This document shows positions 1-7,439 of a stretch of 12,360 nucleotides of DNA, in pieces. A program made the translations under genes and the position numbers. The notes beneath the pieces are model-generated. The model had not been told where the DNA came from. It worked only from the letters and a program-made list of their open reading frames with translations, and made no database searches. This DNA is from Opitutaceae bacterium (GTDB taxonomy: Bacteria; Verrucomicrobiota; Verrucomicrobiia; Opitutales; Opitutaceae), in contig RGAX01000070.1 in NCBI GenBank assembly GCA_009919985.1, positions 1 through 12,360 on the forward strand, given 5' to 3'. How positions within the stretch are numbered: the stretch's first letter is position 1; every line of letters begins with the position of its first letter.

Positions 1-1
1 G

Positions 2-370
2 CTGCATCCCCGCTTCTGGGGGCAGGGTTTTGCCAGCGAAGCGGCCAAAGCCATGATTGAAACCGTCTTTTTGCTGACAGAGACGGAGCGGATTGCGGCC
101 ACTGTGCAAATCGAAAACGCGGCCTCGCGTCATGTGTTGGACAAGCTCGGATTTCGCATGACAGGCGAGCGGTCGCGGGTTTCCCCCTTGCGCAATGTGG
201 TGGAGTCGCTGGCCGATTATCCGCCTTGGTTGGTGGTGGCGTGCGCGACGATCGTGGCGGCGGTATTGATCTGGCTTTTGGTCAAGGCGCTCAAATGGGC
301 GCTTTGGGTGCTTTTGATCATGGTTTTGGTGGCGGGTGCAGCTTTGGCAGTAAAGTTATGGCTAGGATAA
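2..370 (+). CDS. GNAT acetyltransferase C-terminal part, in frame with a two-helix membrane tail (5' partial)
   Basis: The frame is open from the window edge to TAA at 368-370, giving 122 visible residues. The first ~57 residues read as the C-terminal half of a RimJ/RimL-type GNAT N-acetyltransferase. The acetyl-CoA loop motif WGQGFASEA is followed by the N-x-A-S-x-x-V-L-x-K-L-G-F block typical of motif B. The usual last beta strands are absent. After GERSR the frame passes at once into a segment with two hydrophobic helices (visible residues ~76-93 and ~99-119) separated by a short Lys-containing turn. The substrate cannot be told. This may be one membrane-anchored acetyltransferase, or a truncated GNAT gene followed in the same frame by a separate small membrane protein starting at TTG 188, GTG 197 or GTG 200. 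The GNAT identity is secure; the status of the join is not. Confidence 0.7.
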   Translation: MHPRFWGQGFASEAAKAMIETVFLLTETERIAATVQIENAASRHVLDKLGFRMTGERSRVSPLRNVVESLADYPPWLVVACATIVAAVLIWLLVKALKWALWVLLIMVLVAGAALAVKLWLG

Positions 371-428
371 TGCTCGGCGGGAGAGCTTTTGCTTGCGCGC
401 AGCGGAGGCGGGCGTTTAACCCTCGCCG

Positions 429-2102
429 ATGAAATACATCTTCGTGACGGGCGGAGTGGTTTCGTCGCTGGGCAAAGGCCTCACGGCGGCGTCCTTGGGC
501 GCGCTCCTAGAACTGCGCGGCCTAACGGTGCGTATCCAGAAGTTCGACCCCTACCTCAATGTCGATCCAGGCACCATGAGCCCGTTCCAACACGGCGAAG
601 TATACGTCCTCGAAGACGGCGCCGAGACCGACCTCGACCTCGGCCATTACGAACGTTTTACCAGCGGAAAACTTTCCCGTCTCAATAGTCTCAGCTCCGG
701 CCAGATTTACGAAGCGGTCATTCAAAAGGAACGCCGCGGTGATTACCTTGGCAAAACCGTGCAGGTAATACCGCACGTGACCAACGAGATTAAGGAGCGC
801 ATTTATTCCGGCGGCAAAGACGTCGACATCCTCATCACCGAAATCGGCGGCACCACGGGCGACATCGAAGGCCTGCCGTTTCTCGAAGCGATGCGTCAAT
901 TTGCCCTCGAAGTCGGCCCGACGGATTGCGTGTTCATCCACGTCACGCTCGTGCCTTTCCTCAAGGCCGCCGGCGAACTCAAGACCAAGCCCACGCAACA
1001 ATCTGTCGCCAAGCTCCGCGAGATTGGCATCCAGCCCGACGTGCTCGTGTGCCGCACCGATCACCCGCTTGATCACGATTTGCGCGACAAAATTTCGATG
1101 TTCTGCAACGTGCCCGTGAAGGCCGTTATCGAGTGCATGGATGTCGACAGCTCGATCTATCAACTTCCTTTGGCCCTGCAGAAAGAAGGCATGGATCAAC
1201 TCGTGATCGATCTGCTCGGGCTTAAAAATCCCCCAGCTGTTAAAAACATCTGGGAGCAAATCGTTAGCCGCATCCTCTCGCCTAAATACGAAGTAACCAT
1301 TGGAGTTGTAGGTAAATATATCGAGCTCCAGGACGCTTACAAATCCGTCTACGAGTCGATCACGCACGCCGGCATCGCTAACAACTGCAAGGTCAACATC
1401 CGCCGCATCGACGCCGAAGATCTCGAAAAGAAAAACGGCCTGGTAGCACTCAAGGGCCTTGATGGCATTTTGGTTCCCGGCGGTTTCGGCGACCGCGGTA
1501 CCGAGGGCAAAATCGCCGCGGCACGCTACGCCCGCGAAAATAAAATTCCCTACTATGGCCTCTGTCTCGGCCTGCAAATCGCCGTGATCGAGTTCGCTCG
1601 TAATGTTCTCAAGCTCGCCGGCGCCAACAGCACCGAGTTCGATCCCAAGGCCGCGCACCCCGTGATCGCAATCATGGAGGAGCAGAAAAAAATCATCGAT
1701 AAGGGTGCCAGCATGCGCCTCGGTAGCTACGAGTGCGCGCTCACGCCCGGCTCGCTCGCGCACAAGGCCTACGGCGCTGACAGCGTGCGCGAACGCCATC
1801 GCCACCGCTACGAGGTCAACAACGCTTACGTCGGTCAGCTCCAGCGCGCCGGCCTCATGGTCAGCGGTATCAATCCCCGTCGCAATCTCGTCGAGATCGT
1901 TGAGCTCAAGGGCCACCCGTGGTTTCTCGGCACGCAGGCGCACCCGGAATTCCAGTCGAAGCCTAATAAAGCGCATCCGCTCTTCGCGGCCTTCATCGCG
2001 GCCACCCTCAAAAACAAAAAAGGCGGCGCCAAGGTGAAAACCGTCAAGGCCGCTAAGTTCGCCCAATCCGCCAAGGCGGGTAAATCGGCGAAGAAAAAAT
2101 AA
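429..2102 (+). CDS. pyrG: CTP synthase (glutamine-hydrolysing)
   Basis: Makes CTP from UTP, ATP and glutamine in the cytoplasm, the last step of pyrimidine nucleotide synthesis. The protein has 557 residues; the family is usually 530-555. The N-terminal synthetase domain (about 1-265) opens with the P-loop GGVVSSLGKGL (Lys16) and contains KFDPYLNVDPGTMSPFQHGE and GGTTGDIEG. The C-terminal class I glutamine amidotransferase domain (about 290-525) has its nucleophile in GLCLGLQ (Cys379, the same number as in E. coli) and the His505/Glu507 pair in AHPEFQSKP. All catalytic residues are present. Residues 528-557 form an extra tail with 12 lysines, rich in Ala and without acidic residues, which is not part of the usual fold. 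The ATG start gives the standard MKYIFVTGGVVSS beginning. A GGAGG at 404-408 lies 20 nt upstream, too far for a normal ribosome binding site. kdsA follows after 4 nt. Confidence 0.98.
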   Translation: MKYIFVTGGVVSSLGKGLTAASLGALLELRGLTVRIQKFDPYLNVDPGTMSPFQHGEVYVLEDGAETDLDLGHYERFTSGKLSRLNSLSSGQIYEAVIQKERRGDYLGKTVQVIPHVTNEIKERIYSGGKDVDILITEIGGTTGDIEGLPFLEAMRQFALEVGPTDCVFIHVTLVPFLKAAGELKTKPTQQSVAKLREIGIQPDVLVCRTDHPLDHDLRDKISMFCNVPVKAVIECMDVDSSIYQLPLALQKEGMDQLVIDLLGLKNPPAVKNIWEQIVSRILSPKYEVTIGVVGKYIELQDAYKSVYESITHAGIANNCKVNIRRIDAEDLEKKNGLVALKGLDGILVPGGFGDRGTEGKIAAARYARENKIPYYGLCLGLQIAVIEFARNVLKLAGANSTEFDPKAAHPVIAIMEEQKKIIDKGASMRLGSYECALTPGSLAHKAYGADSVRERHRHRYEVNNAYVGQLQRAGLMVSGINPRRNLVEIVELKGHPWFLGTQAHPEFQSKPNKAHPLFAAFIAATLKNKKGGAKVKTVKAAKFAQSAKAGKSAKKK

Positions 2103-2106
2103 TTCC

Positions 2107-2901
2107 GTGCTCTACGATCCCTCGAAGTTGTTGATCATCGCCGGGCCGTGCTCCCTTGAAAATGAGGGTGTGTGCCGCGCGGTCGCCGAATCACTCGTAC
2201 GCATCAATCGCGAGTTGCCCGCGCTCAAGATCATCTTTAAGGGCTCCTTCGACAAAGCCAACCGCACCTCGCTTGGTGGCGCGCGCGGCACGGGCATCGA
2301 TGAGGGTTTAAAACTCCTCGCCTTGATTAAGCGCGACTATGGGTTTGCTGTTTTGACCGACATCCACGAAAGCGCACAGGTCGCGCAAGTCGCCGCAGTG
2401 TGCGACGTCGTGCAGATCCCGGCGTTTCTGTGCCGGCAGACCGATTTATTGCTCGCTGCGGCCGCGACGGGCCGGACGGTCAACGTCAAGAAAGGCCAGT
2501 TTCTATCGCCGCAAGAAATGGTGCACGTCACCGGTAAACTCCGCGAAGGCGCCGCCCAAGAAATCTGGCAAACTGAGCGCGGTACGACTTTTGGTTATCA
2601 AAATCTCGTCGTGGATATGCGTTCGTTTTCCATCATGCGGCAAAACGGCTATCCTACCGTCTTCGACGCCACGCACGCGGTGCAACTCCCCGGCGCCGGC
2701 GGCGGTAAGAGCAGCGGTCAACGCGAATTTGTTGCGCCCCTCGCCAAGGCGGCACTCGCCGCGGGCGCGGACGGACTTTTCATCGAGACGCATCCCGATC
2801 CGGCCAATGCGATCAGCGACGGCCCCAACATGATCGCCCTCGTTGATTTACCCAAGCTGCTCGCGCAATGTCTGGCCGTATGGCAGACCGTGCGGGCCTA
2901 A
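2107..2901 (+). CDS. kdsA: 3-deoxy-D-manno-octulosonate 8-phosphate synthase, metal-dependent type
   Basis: Condenses phosphoenolpyruvate with arabinose 5-phosphate to Kdo-8-phosphate, the first committed step toward the Kdo sugars of the lipopolysaccharide inner core. The 264-residue TIM barrel has the family blocks AGPCSLEN, FKGSFDKANRTS, DVVQIPAFLCRQTDLL, VNVKKGQFLSP and TERGTTFGYQNLVVDMRS. Cys15, His190, Glu227 and Asp238 match in order and spacing the metal ligands known from Aquifex KdsA (Cys11, His185, Glu222, Asp233). E. coli-type enzymes have Asn in place of the Cys, so this is predicted to be the metal-requiring class. The start is GTG at 2107, 4 nt after the pyrG stop and without a clear Shine-Dalgarno site, which suggests translation coupled to pyrG. 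Pairing with pyrG makes sense because CTP is needed to activate Kdo. No kdsB, kdsC or kdsD is in the window. Confidence 0.97.
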   Translation: MLYDPSKLLIIAGPCSLENEGVCRAVAESLVRINRELPALKIIFKGSFDKANRTSLGGARGTGIDEGLKLLALIKRDYGFAVLTDIHESAQVAQVAAVCDVVQIPAFLCRQTDLLLAAAATGRTVNVKKGQFLSPQEMVHVTGKLREGAAQEIWQTERGTTFGYQNLVVDMRSFSIMRQNGYPTVFDATHAVQLPGAGGGKSSGQREFVAPLAKAALAAGADGLFIETHPDPANAISDGPNMIALVDLPKLLAQCLAVWQTVRA

Positions 2902-2979
2902 AATTGCGCCCGCGCGCCCTTGTGCGCTCCCTTGACCAAGACCGGAGCGACGCCACACTGGGTGGCAATCAAATCCCTG

Positions 2980-3447
2980 ATGGCTACTTTTATCATCGAC
3001 GTTCCCGTGCCCTCCATGGGCGCGACTGTGAGCGAACTTATCGTCGTATCCCTCAAAACCAAACCCGGCGAGCGCGTGGCTAAAGGCCAGAAGATCGCGG
3101 AGTTGGAGAGCGATAAATCCATCTTCGAATACGAGGCTCCCGCCGACGGCACCGTGCTCGCACTGCCAGTGAAACCGGGCGAAGTACTGCAATCGGGCGC
3201 GCTTTTTCTCAAATTAGAAACCGAGGATGCCAGTCTGCGTCATCTTGAGTCCAAGACGGGTGCTGCGGTCGCAGCTCCGACGGCCGCAAAATCTGCGGCT
3301 GCGCTCATTTGGACTCCCCGCGCCACCAAACTTGCCCAAGAAGCCGGACTCGATCCGGCGACGCTGACCGATATCGAGGCGACTGGCCCTGGTGGTCGCG
3401 TCTCTGGTGACGATGTCGCTCGTTTGCTGGCGCGGCGTCTGGCCTGA
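2980..3447 (+). CDS. Stand-alone lipoyl domain + peripheral-subunit-binding domain protein (E2-like, no acyltransferase domain)
   Basis: A 155-residue protein. Residues ~4-80 form a biotinyl/lipoyl domain of the 2-oxoacid dehydrogenase E2 type, with the expected lipoylated Lys46 in ESDKSIFE. A flexible Ala/Thr/Pro/Lys linker (~92-108) leads to a peripheral-subunit-binding domain (~111-152: TPRATKLAQEAGLD, then TGPGGRVSGDDV), the module that docks E3 or E1. The frame stops there, so the ~230-residue acyltransferase core of a true E2 is missing with no sign of decay. Its role may be as a swinging-arm carrier for a dehydrogenase complex whose other parts lie elsewhere, but the substrate cannot be told. 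The ATG at 2980 gives the natural lipoyl-domain start. In-frame TTG 2920 and GTG 2962 are less likely, and no Shine-Dalgarno site is visible. It lies 78 nt after kdsA and 25 nt before the FabH-like gene. Confidence 0.9.
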   Translation: MATFIIDVPVPSMGATVSELIVVSLKTKPGERVAKGQKIAELESDKSIFEYEAPADGTVLALPVKPGEVLQSGALFLKLETEDASLRHLESKTGAAVAAPTAAKSAAALIWTPRATKLAQEAGLDPATLTDIEATGPGGRVSGDDVARLLARRLA

Positions 3448-3472
3448 TTTTTAGCTTAAAAAATTTCATCGA

Positions 3473-4468
3473 TTGAACTCTCAAGCAACGGTCTGCATCG
3501 CCGGCGTCGGACACGCGGCCCCCGCCAAAATCCGCGCTAATAGCGAAATTCTGAAAGCCTTCCCCGATCGCACGGAGGAAGAGATTGTGCGACTCACGGG
3601 CATCCGCGAGCGCCGCTACGCCGCCGACGATGAAAGTGCGACCGACCTAGCGGTGATTGCGGTGCAAAACGCGCTCACCCAAGCCGGCATGAAGGCCGAA
3701 CAGATGGACGGCATCATCATGGCCACGCTCATTCCCGATCAGCCCGTACCCGCGATGGCGAGTGATCTCGCGCGGCGGTTGGGGATTCCACGTGTGTTAG
3801 CGTTTGATTTGAACGCCGCCTGCTCGGGTTGGCTGTATGCGCTCGAGGTCGGGCGTTCGTTTATCATTTCAGGTACAGCAAAGAACGTGATCGTGGTGAC
3901 GGCAGAGTTGTTGTCGCGCATCACTAATCCGCAAGATCACGAGACGGCGTTTCTTTTCGGCGACGGCGCCGGTGCGGCGATATTGACGGCGGGTACGGGT
4001 GGACATCGCCTACATCGCATGGGCTTGGGCGGTGACGCTGAGCAATTTGACGCGATCCAGCGCAAGGGCGGCGGCGCGCGTATGCCGTGGCCCGTGGCGG
4101 CGGATGGACACGCGGAACACTTTTACCTCCAGATGAACGGTACTTCCGTATTCAAGCACGCGGTGGTGGGTTTCGCCGAGCAGATCGAGCAGACGCTCGC
4201 GCGGGAAAACCTGAAGCCCGAGGACATCGCCTGGGTTGTGCCGCATCAGGCCAACGAGCGCATCTTAAAAGCCGTGAGCAAGCGCGTAGGGATTCCTTAC
4301 GACAAATTCGTCATGACGATTTCCAAGTATGGCAACACGAGTGCGGCGAGCGTCTCAATGGCGCTGGGCTGGGCGGCCGAGGAAGGGATTTTCGCTGCGG
4401 GCGACCGAATTATTTTTTGTAGCGTCGGCGCTGGGCTGACGTTTGCCGGTGGTTTGTTGGAGTGGTGA
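3473..4468 (+). CDS. fabH: 3-oxoacyl-ACP synthase III (FabH-like)
   Basis: A ketoacyl synthase III of 331 residues. Enzymes of this class condense an acyl-CoA primer with malonyl-ACP to start fatty acid synthesis. The thiolase-fold catalytic triad is complete: Cys117 in DLNAACSGWLYAL, His258 in PHQANERI and Asn288 in GNTSAAS. GDGAGAAIL and the TGIRERR block near the N-terminus also fit FabH. The only possible start giving a full domain is TTG at 3473: an in-frame TAG lies at 3452-3454 and the next in-frame ATG is at residue 73. The leader is A/T-rich without a Shine-Dalgarno site. It is not beside plsX or acpP, the classical fabH partners. It could be the main FabH, or a second copy that primes with another acyl-CoA (branched, for example) or makes a specialised lipid. 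The lipoyl/PSBD gene just upstream hints at a link to acyl-CoA supply, which is inference. Confidence 0.88.
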   Translation: MNSQATVCIAGVGHAAPAKIRANSEILKAFPDRTEEEIVRLTGIRERRYAADDESATDLAVIAVQNALTQAGMKAEQMDGIIMATLIPDQPVPAMASDLARRLGIPRVLAFDLNAACSGWLYALEVGRSFIISGTAKNVIVVTAELLSRITNPQDHETAFLFGDGAGAAILTAGTGGHRLHRMGLGGDAEQFDAIQRKGGGARMPWPVAADGHAEHFYLQMNGTSVFKHAVVGFAEQIEQTLARENLKPEDIAWVVPHQANERILKAVSKRVGIPYDKFVMTISKYGNTSAASVSMALGWAAEEGIFAAGDRIIFCSVGAGLTFAGGLLEW

Positions 4469-4502
4469 GCAAGCGCAACGCGGCGCTGCGCGACTCGCGC
4501 TA

Positions 4503-4518
4503 GGACTCGCGCGAGTCC
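4503..4518. repeat. Perfect 16-bp palindrome downstream of fabH
   Basis: GGACTCGCGCGAGTCC is its own reverse complement and can fold as a 6-bp stem with a GCGC loop. It lies 34 nt after the fabH stop. A 9-bp copy of GACTCGCGC occurs just before it at 4492-4500 and inside it at 4504-4512. No T-run follows on the plus strand, so it is at best a weak stop for the pyrG-fabH transcript. It could also be a protein binding site. Confidence 0.5.
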
Positions 4519-4533
4519 GTCCACGCTAGGCGC

Positions 4534-4563
4534 AAAAAAGGCCGCCGGAAGATCCGGCGGCCT
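4534..4563 (-). terminator. Intrinsic terminator of the M14 peptidase gene
   Basis: A perfect 11-bp G+C-rich stem, AGGCCGCCGGA (4539-4549) and TCCGGCGGCCT (4553-4563), with a 3-nt loop. On the minus strand it is followed by a run of T (complement of the A-run 4534-4539), the standard rho-independent form. It begins 30 nt past the TAA of the minus-strand peptidase gene. On the plus strand no T-run follows, so it mainly serves the minus strand. Confidence 0.9.
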
Positions 4564-4592
4564 CGATGCAATGGTTAGTTAGCTTTGAGTGA

Positions 4593-7439
4593 TTACAATT
4601 TCGTCGGTGCTGCGGCGCCGAGGTAAAGACCGTTAAAGAACAGCTTGAACGTGCTGTGAGGGGTGGCGCGGAACGTGGCTTCAAAGCCGATCATCACGAG
4701 CTTGCCTTGGCCGATGGAGGCCTGAGTGGCGAGTTCGCCGCCGTAGAGCAAATCTTGCCCGACCGCCCAACCGCTGTAGAGCGGTTGCTTGCTTTCAAAC
4801 CAAGCGACTTTGCTGGCTTTCACTATGGAGCCGGCGGGACGATTGAAGACCGGGCTGGTGTCGAAGAACACGTAGCCTTTCTCCGGCATACCGAAGGCGA
4901 GCGGATCTTGGTTGTTGAAATTCACATTCAACACGGAGCCGGGGATGTAGAACTTCTCGGGGGGTAAAGGGACGTCTTTGCCGTCGGCGCCTTTTTCTAC
5001 TAGGTGGTTTTTGACGGGCAGGCCCATCGCTTCGCCGATGCTAGCGGAAGCGCCGAGTGCGAGCACGGTGCCACCGGCTTCGACGAAAATCTTCAGCGCG
5101 GGCACGCTCTTGGCGCTGGTGACGGTGCCGAGCATCGAGCGGAATTCTTCTGGGATACTCTCAGGGGAGGGACCCGCAGCGCGTGCGTAACCGCGACCAC
5201 CGCGGCCTTCGGCGTAGGTGCCGCTGGGGAACACAATCACGTCGAAGCTCGACTTGAGGTTGCCGGCGTCGAGCACCTGTGGGAACACGACTTCGAAGTT
5301 GAATTCGTACTGCTCAAACATCCAGCGCGTCCAGCCGGAGGGCATAGAACCGCCGTAGGTATCTACGAGACCGATACGGATAGGTTTGAGTTTATAGGCT
5401 TCGCCCGTGGGTTTAGCGGCGACGGCATAGGCCGGCACGCCGAGTTCTTTGGCGGCTTTTTCGAGAATCGATAGGACGGCCGGCGCGGCAGGAATCCAGA
5501 GCGTGCCGGTGCCGAGTTTTTGACCGGCTACGGTTTGCTCGGCGGCGAGCCAGTAGACCTCAGCGTTGGCCTTCAGGAGACGGTTGGTGATGATGATGGC
5601 GTCGTTCATCTTATGGCTCACGAGGTAACCGGCGGCGTTGGCGACGGTGGTGACGGCGGCGGGCAACGGTTTCTCGCTGTTAAACGCGAGCTTGATGAAG
5701 GGTCCGTTGAAGCCTTCCATGACGCGCTCAAAGTTCACGCCCATTTGAGTCGCGAGCGTCCAGCCGGTGATGTCGTAGGGGCGCTTGGGCGGGCCGCCGG
5801 GATAAGCGAAGTCCATCGGGTGATCTTGCGCTTCGAACATATCAAGCACGGCAGGGCGGAAGGCCTGCGCGGTCTTCACGACGTAGGAGCCGGCGGGATA
5901 ATTTTTGCCGGCGACGGTGAAGGCGGCGGTCGCTTTGTGGACATCGACGCCGTGTTTAAGGAGCACGTTGATGAATTTAACCGCGGTAGCGAAATCATCT
6001 TGGGCGGCCGAGATGATGTAGCCGCGGGGATCGCGGTAAGCCGGATCATTGAGGACTTTTTCGTACAGCTCGCTCGGCAAGGAGGGAACGTAGAAGGGAT
6101 TATCGCTAGCAGCGGGAGTGGCTCCACCGCGACGACCGCGGCCAGCAGCGGGGGCTTCGTCAGGAGCGGCGGCCTTGGCAGCCTCAGTGAGGGCGTTAAT
6201 GCGCTTAGGGGTGATAGTCCAAGAATCTTTGCTGCCGCGCTCGATGGAGCGTTTGCCCATGCCGTAGATATTAAAAAGCAGGGTCTCGCGGTTGCGGGAG
6301 GCGTAGTCCATTACGGCGCGTTCGACTTCCATCATGTAGTCGATGGATTGGCGGTAGTGCCAGACCTGAGGCTTGATGGGGAGCGGCCAGTCGCCGGTGG
6401 GCAGTTGTTTCTCGGCGATGAGTGGGACGGCCATCGGCGTGGGGTTACCGATGATTTCGGTGAGGAGGCCGATCTGATTGTGAAAATACGTGGCGGTGCG
6501 CATGCCGCCGTTCCACCAGGTGGAGTAGGGGGCGGCGGAGCGCATGGCGGAACCACCCATGCCTTTAGAGATAAGTCGGGCGTGCATTGCGGTACCGACT
6601 TGCTCGATACCAATCGGAATCAACGGATCAAATACGTAGTTAAACGGGTCGCGGAACGGCGGGATAAAAATGACCTGACCGGCGGGACCTGTCTGGTGGA
6701 CGTTGTGCATGATCTGCGGATTCCACTCGATGAAGAGGATGCGGTTTTGATTCGTCGTCTCAGGCATGTTCATCGTGATCGAGTCGCGGTTATTGTCGTG
6801 ACCGATGTATTTGTGATAAAGGCGTGGGAGTGTTTGGAAGGTGCGCTTGGTGACGTCTTCTTCGCGCATATACCAGTTGGCGACGAGCTCGACGCCGTCG
6901 GGATTCGGGACGGCCATGAGCAAGATTACGTCGTTGAGGAAACGCATGGTTTCTGCATCGGTGCGGCTGGTCATTTGGTAAACCATCTCGGCGAGCGATT
7001 GGGAGTTCACCGTCTCCGTGGCGTGAAGGCCGCCGTCGATCCAGACGATAGCTTTGCCTTCTTCGGCGAGTTTCCTGGCTTCGTCGTCGGTTAGGCCCTC
7101 GGCGCGGGATAGGCGCACGGAGATGTTGCGGTAATATTCGAGCTTCTTGTGATTCTCGGGCGAGGTGATGATCGCCATGTATTGGGGGCGACCTTCGGCG
7201 GTGTTGCCGATGCTGACGACCTTGAGGCGATCACTCTCGGTCTCCCACTTTTTTAAGAGCGCGGAGATCTGCGTGTAGTTGGCCATCTTGTAATCCTCAC
7301 CTATGGAAAACCCGATGAGGTCCTTCGCCGGCGTGATTTTGGTGGGTGCGGGCGCCGCGATGAGCGCGGTGGCCGTGATGAGAATCAGTCCCAGTTGTTT
7401 GAGACCGAAGTGACGTAGCGTCAGTCGGGTATTATTCAT
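4593..7439 (-). CDS. Secreted M14-type zinc carboxypeptidase-like protein with a long C-terminal region
   Basis: Predicted extracytoplasmic metallopeptidase of 948 residues. A signal peptide is visible: Arg/Lys in the first 15 residues, then LGLILITATALIAA, with cleavage near residue 28-29. The M14 zinc site appears as HATE (His139, Glu142) with a third ligand probably His248 in VHQTG. NNRD (Arg218) fits the substrate carboxylate-binding block, and Glu328 in LLTEIIGNP fits the catalytic Glu. A Gly/Arg/Ala-rich linker (~425-445) separates this domain from a C-terminal half. About residues 686-800 of that half (IRIGLVDTYGGSMPSGW, then FDVIVFPSG) resemble a class I amidotransferase-like fold without a nucleophile Cys. 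I saw no Cys in the 948 residues, as expected for a secreted protein. The frame extends upstream to an ATG at 7502, but 7439 puts the signal peptide at the N-terminus. The gene stands alone. Substrate unknown; peptide or cell-wall peptide trimming is possible. Confidence 0.88.
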   Translation of the reverse strand: MNNTRLTLRHFGLKQLGLILITATALIAAPAPTKITPAKDLIGFSIGEDYKMANYTQISALLKKWETESDRLKVVSIGNTAEGRPQYMAIITSPENHKKLEYYRNISVRLSRAEGLTDDEARKLAEEGKAIVWIDGGLHATETVNSQSLAEMVYQMTSRTDAETMRFLNDVILLMAVPNPDGVELVANWYMREEDVTKRTFQTLPRLYHKYIGHDNNRDSITMNMPETTNQNRILFIEWNPQIMHNVHQTGPAGQVIFIPPFRDPFNYVFDPLIPIGIEQVGTAMHARLISKGMGGSAMRSAAPYSTWWNGGMRTATYFHNQIGLLTEIIGNPTPMAVPLIAEKQLPTGDWPLPIKPQVWHYRQSIDYMMEVERAVMDYASRNRETLLFNIYGMGKRSIERGSKDSWTITPKRINALTEAAKAAAPDEAPAAGRGRRGGATPAASDNPFYVPSLPSELYEKVLNDPAYRDPRGYIISAAQDDFATAVKFINVLLKHGVDVHKATAAFTVAGKNYPAGSYVVKTAQAFRPAVLDMFEAQDHPMDFAYPGGPPKRPYDITGWTLATQMGVNFERVMEGFNGPFIKLAFNSEKPLPAAVTTVANAAGYLVSHKMNDAIIITNRLLKANAEVYWLAAEQTVAGQKLGTGTLWIPAAPAVLSILEKAAKELGVPAYAVAAKPTGEAYKLKPIRIGLVDTYGGSMPSGWTRWMFEQYEFNFEVVFPQVLDAGNLKSSFDVIVFPSGTYAEGRGGRGYARAAGPSPESIPEEFRSMLGTVTSAKSVPALKIFVEAGGTVLALGASASIGEAMGLPVKNHLVEKGADGKDVPLPPEKFYIPGSVLNVNFNNQDPLAFGMPEKGYVFFDTSPVFNRPAGSIVKASKVAWFESKQPLYSGWAVGQDLLYGGELATQASIGQGKLVMIGFEATFRATPHSTFKLFFNGLYLGAAAPTKL

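Noticed and set aside
372..390. Terminator-like GCTC...GAGC followed by TTTT before pyrG
   Set aside because: The stem is only 4 bp, too weak to support an intrinsic terminator.
522..2066. 514-codon open frame on the minus strand inside pyrG
   Set aside because: It is a shadow of the codon pattern of pyrG. The plus-strand protein is an intact, unmistakable CTP synthase, and the minus-strand product has no recognisable domain and low-information composition.
5520..7094. 524-codon plus-strand open frame opposite the peptidase gene
   Set aside because: It is complementary to a well-supported M14 protein. The product is rich in Gly, Asp, His and Val with no domain or sensible start signal, as expected of an antisense shadow in G+C-rich DNA.
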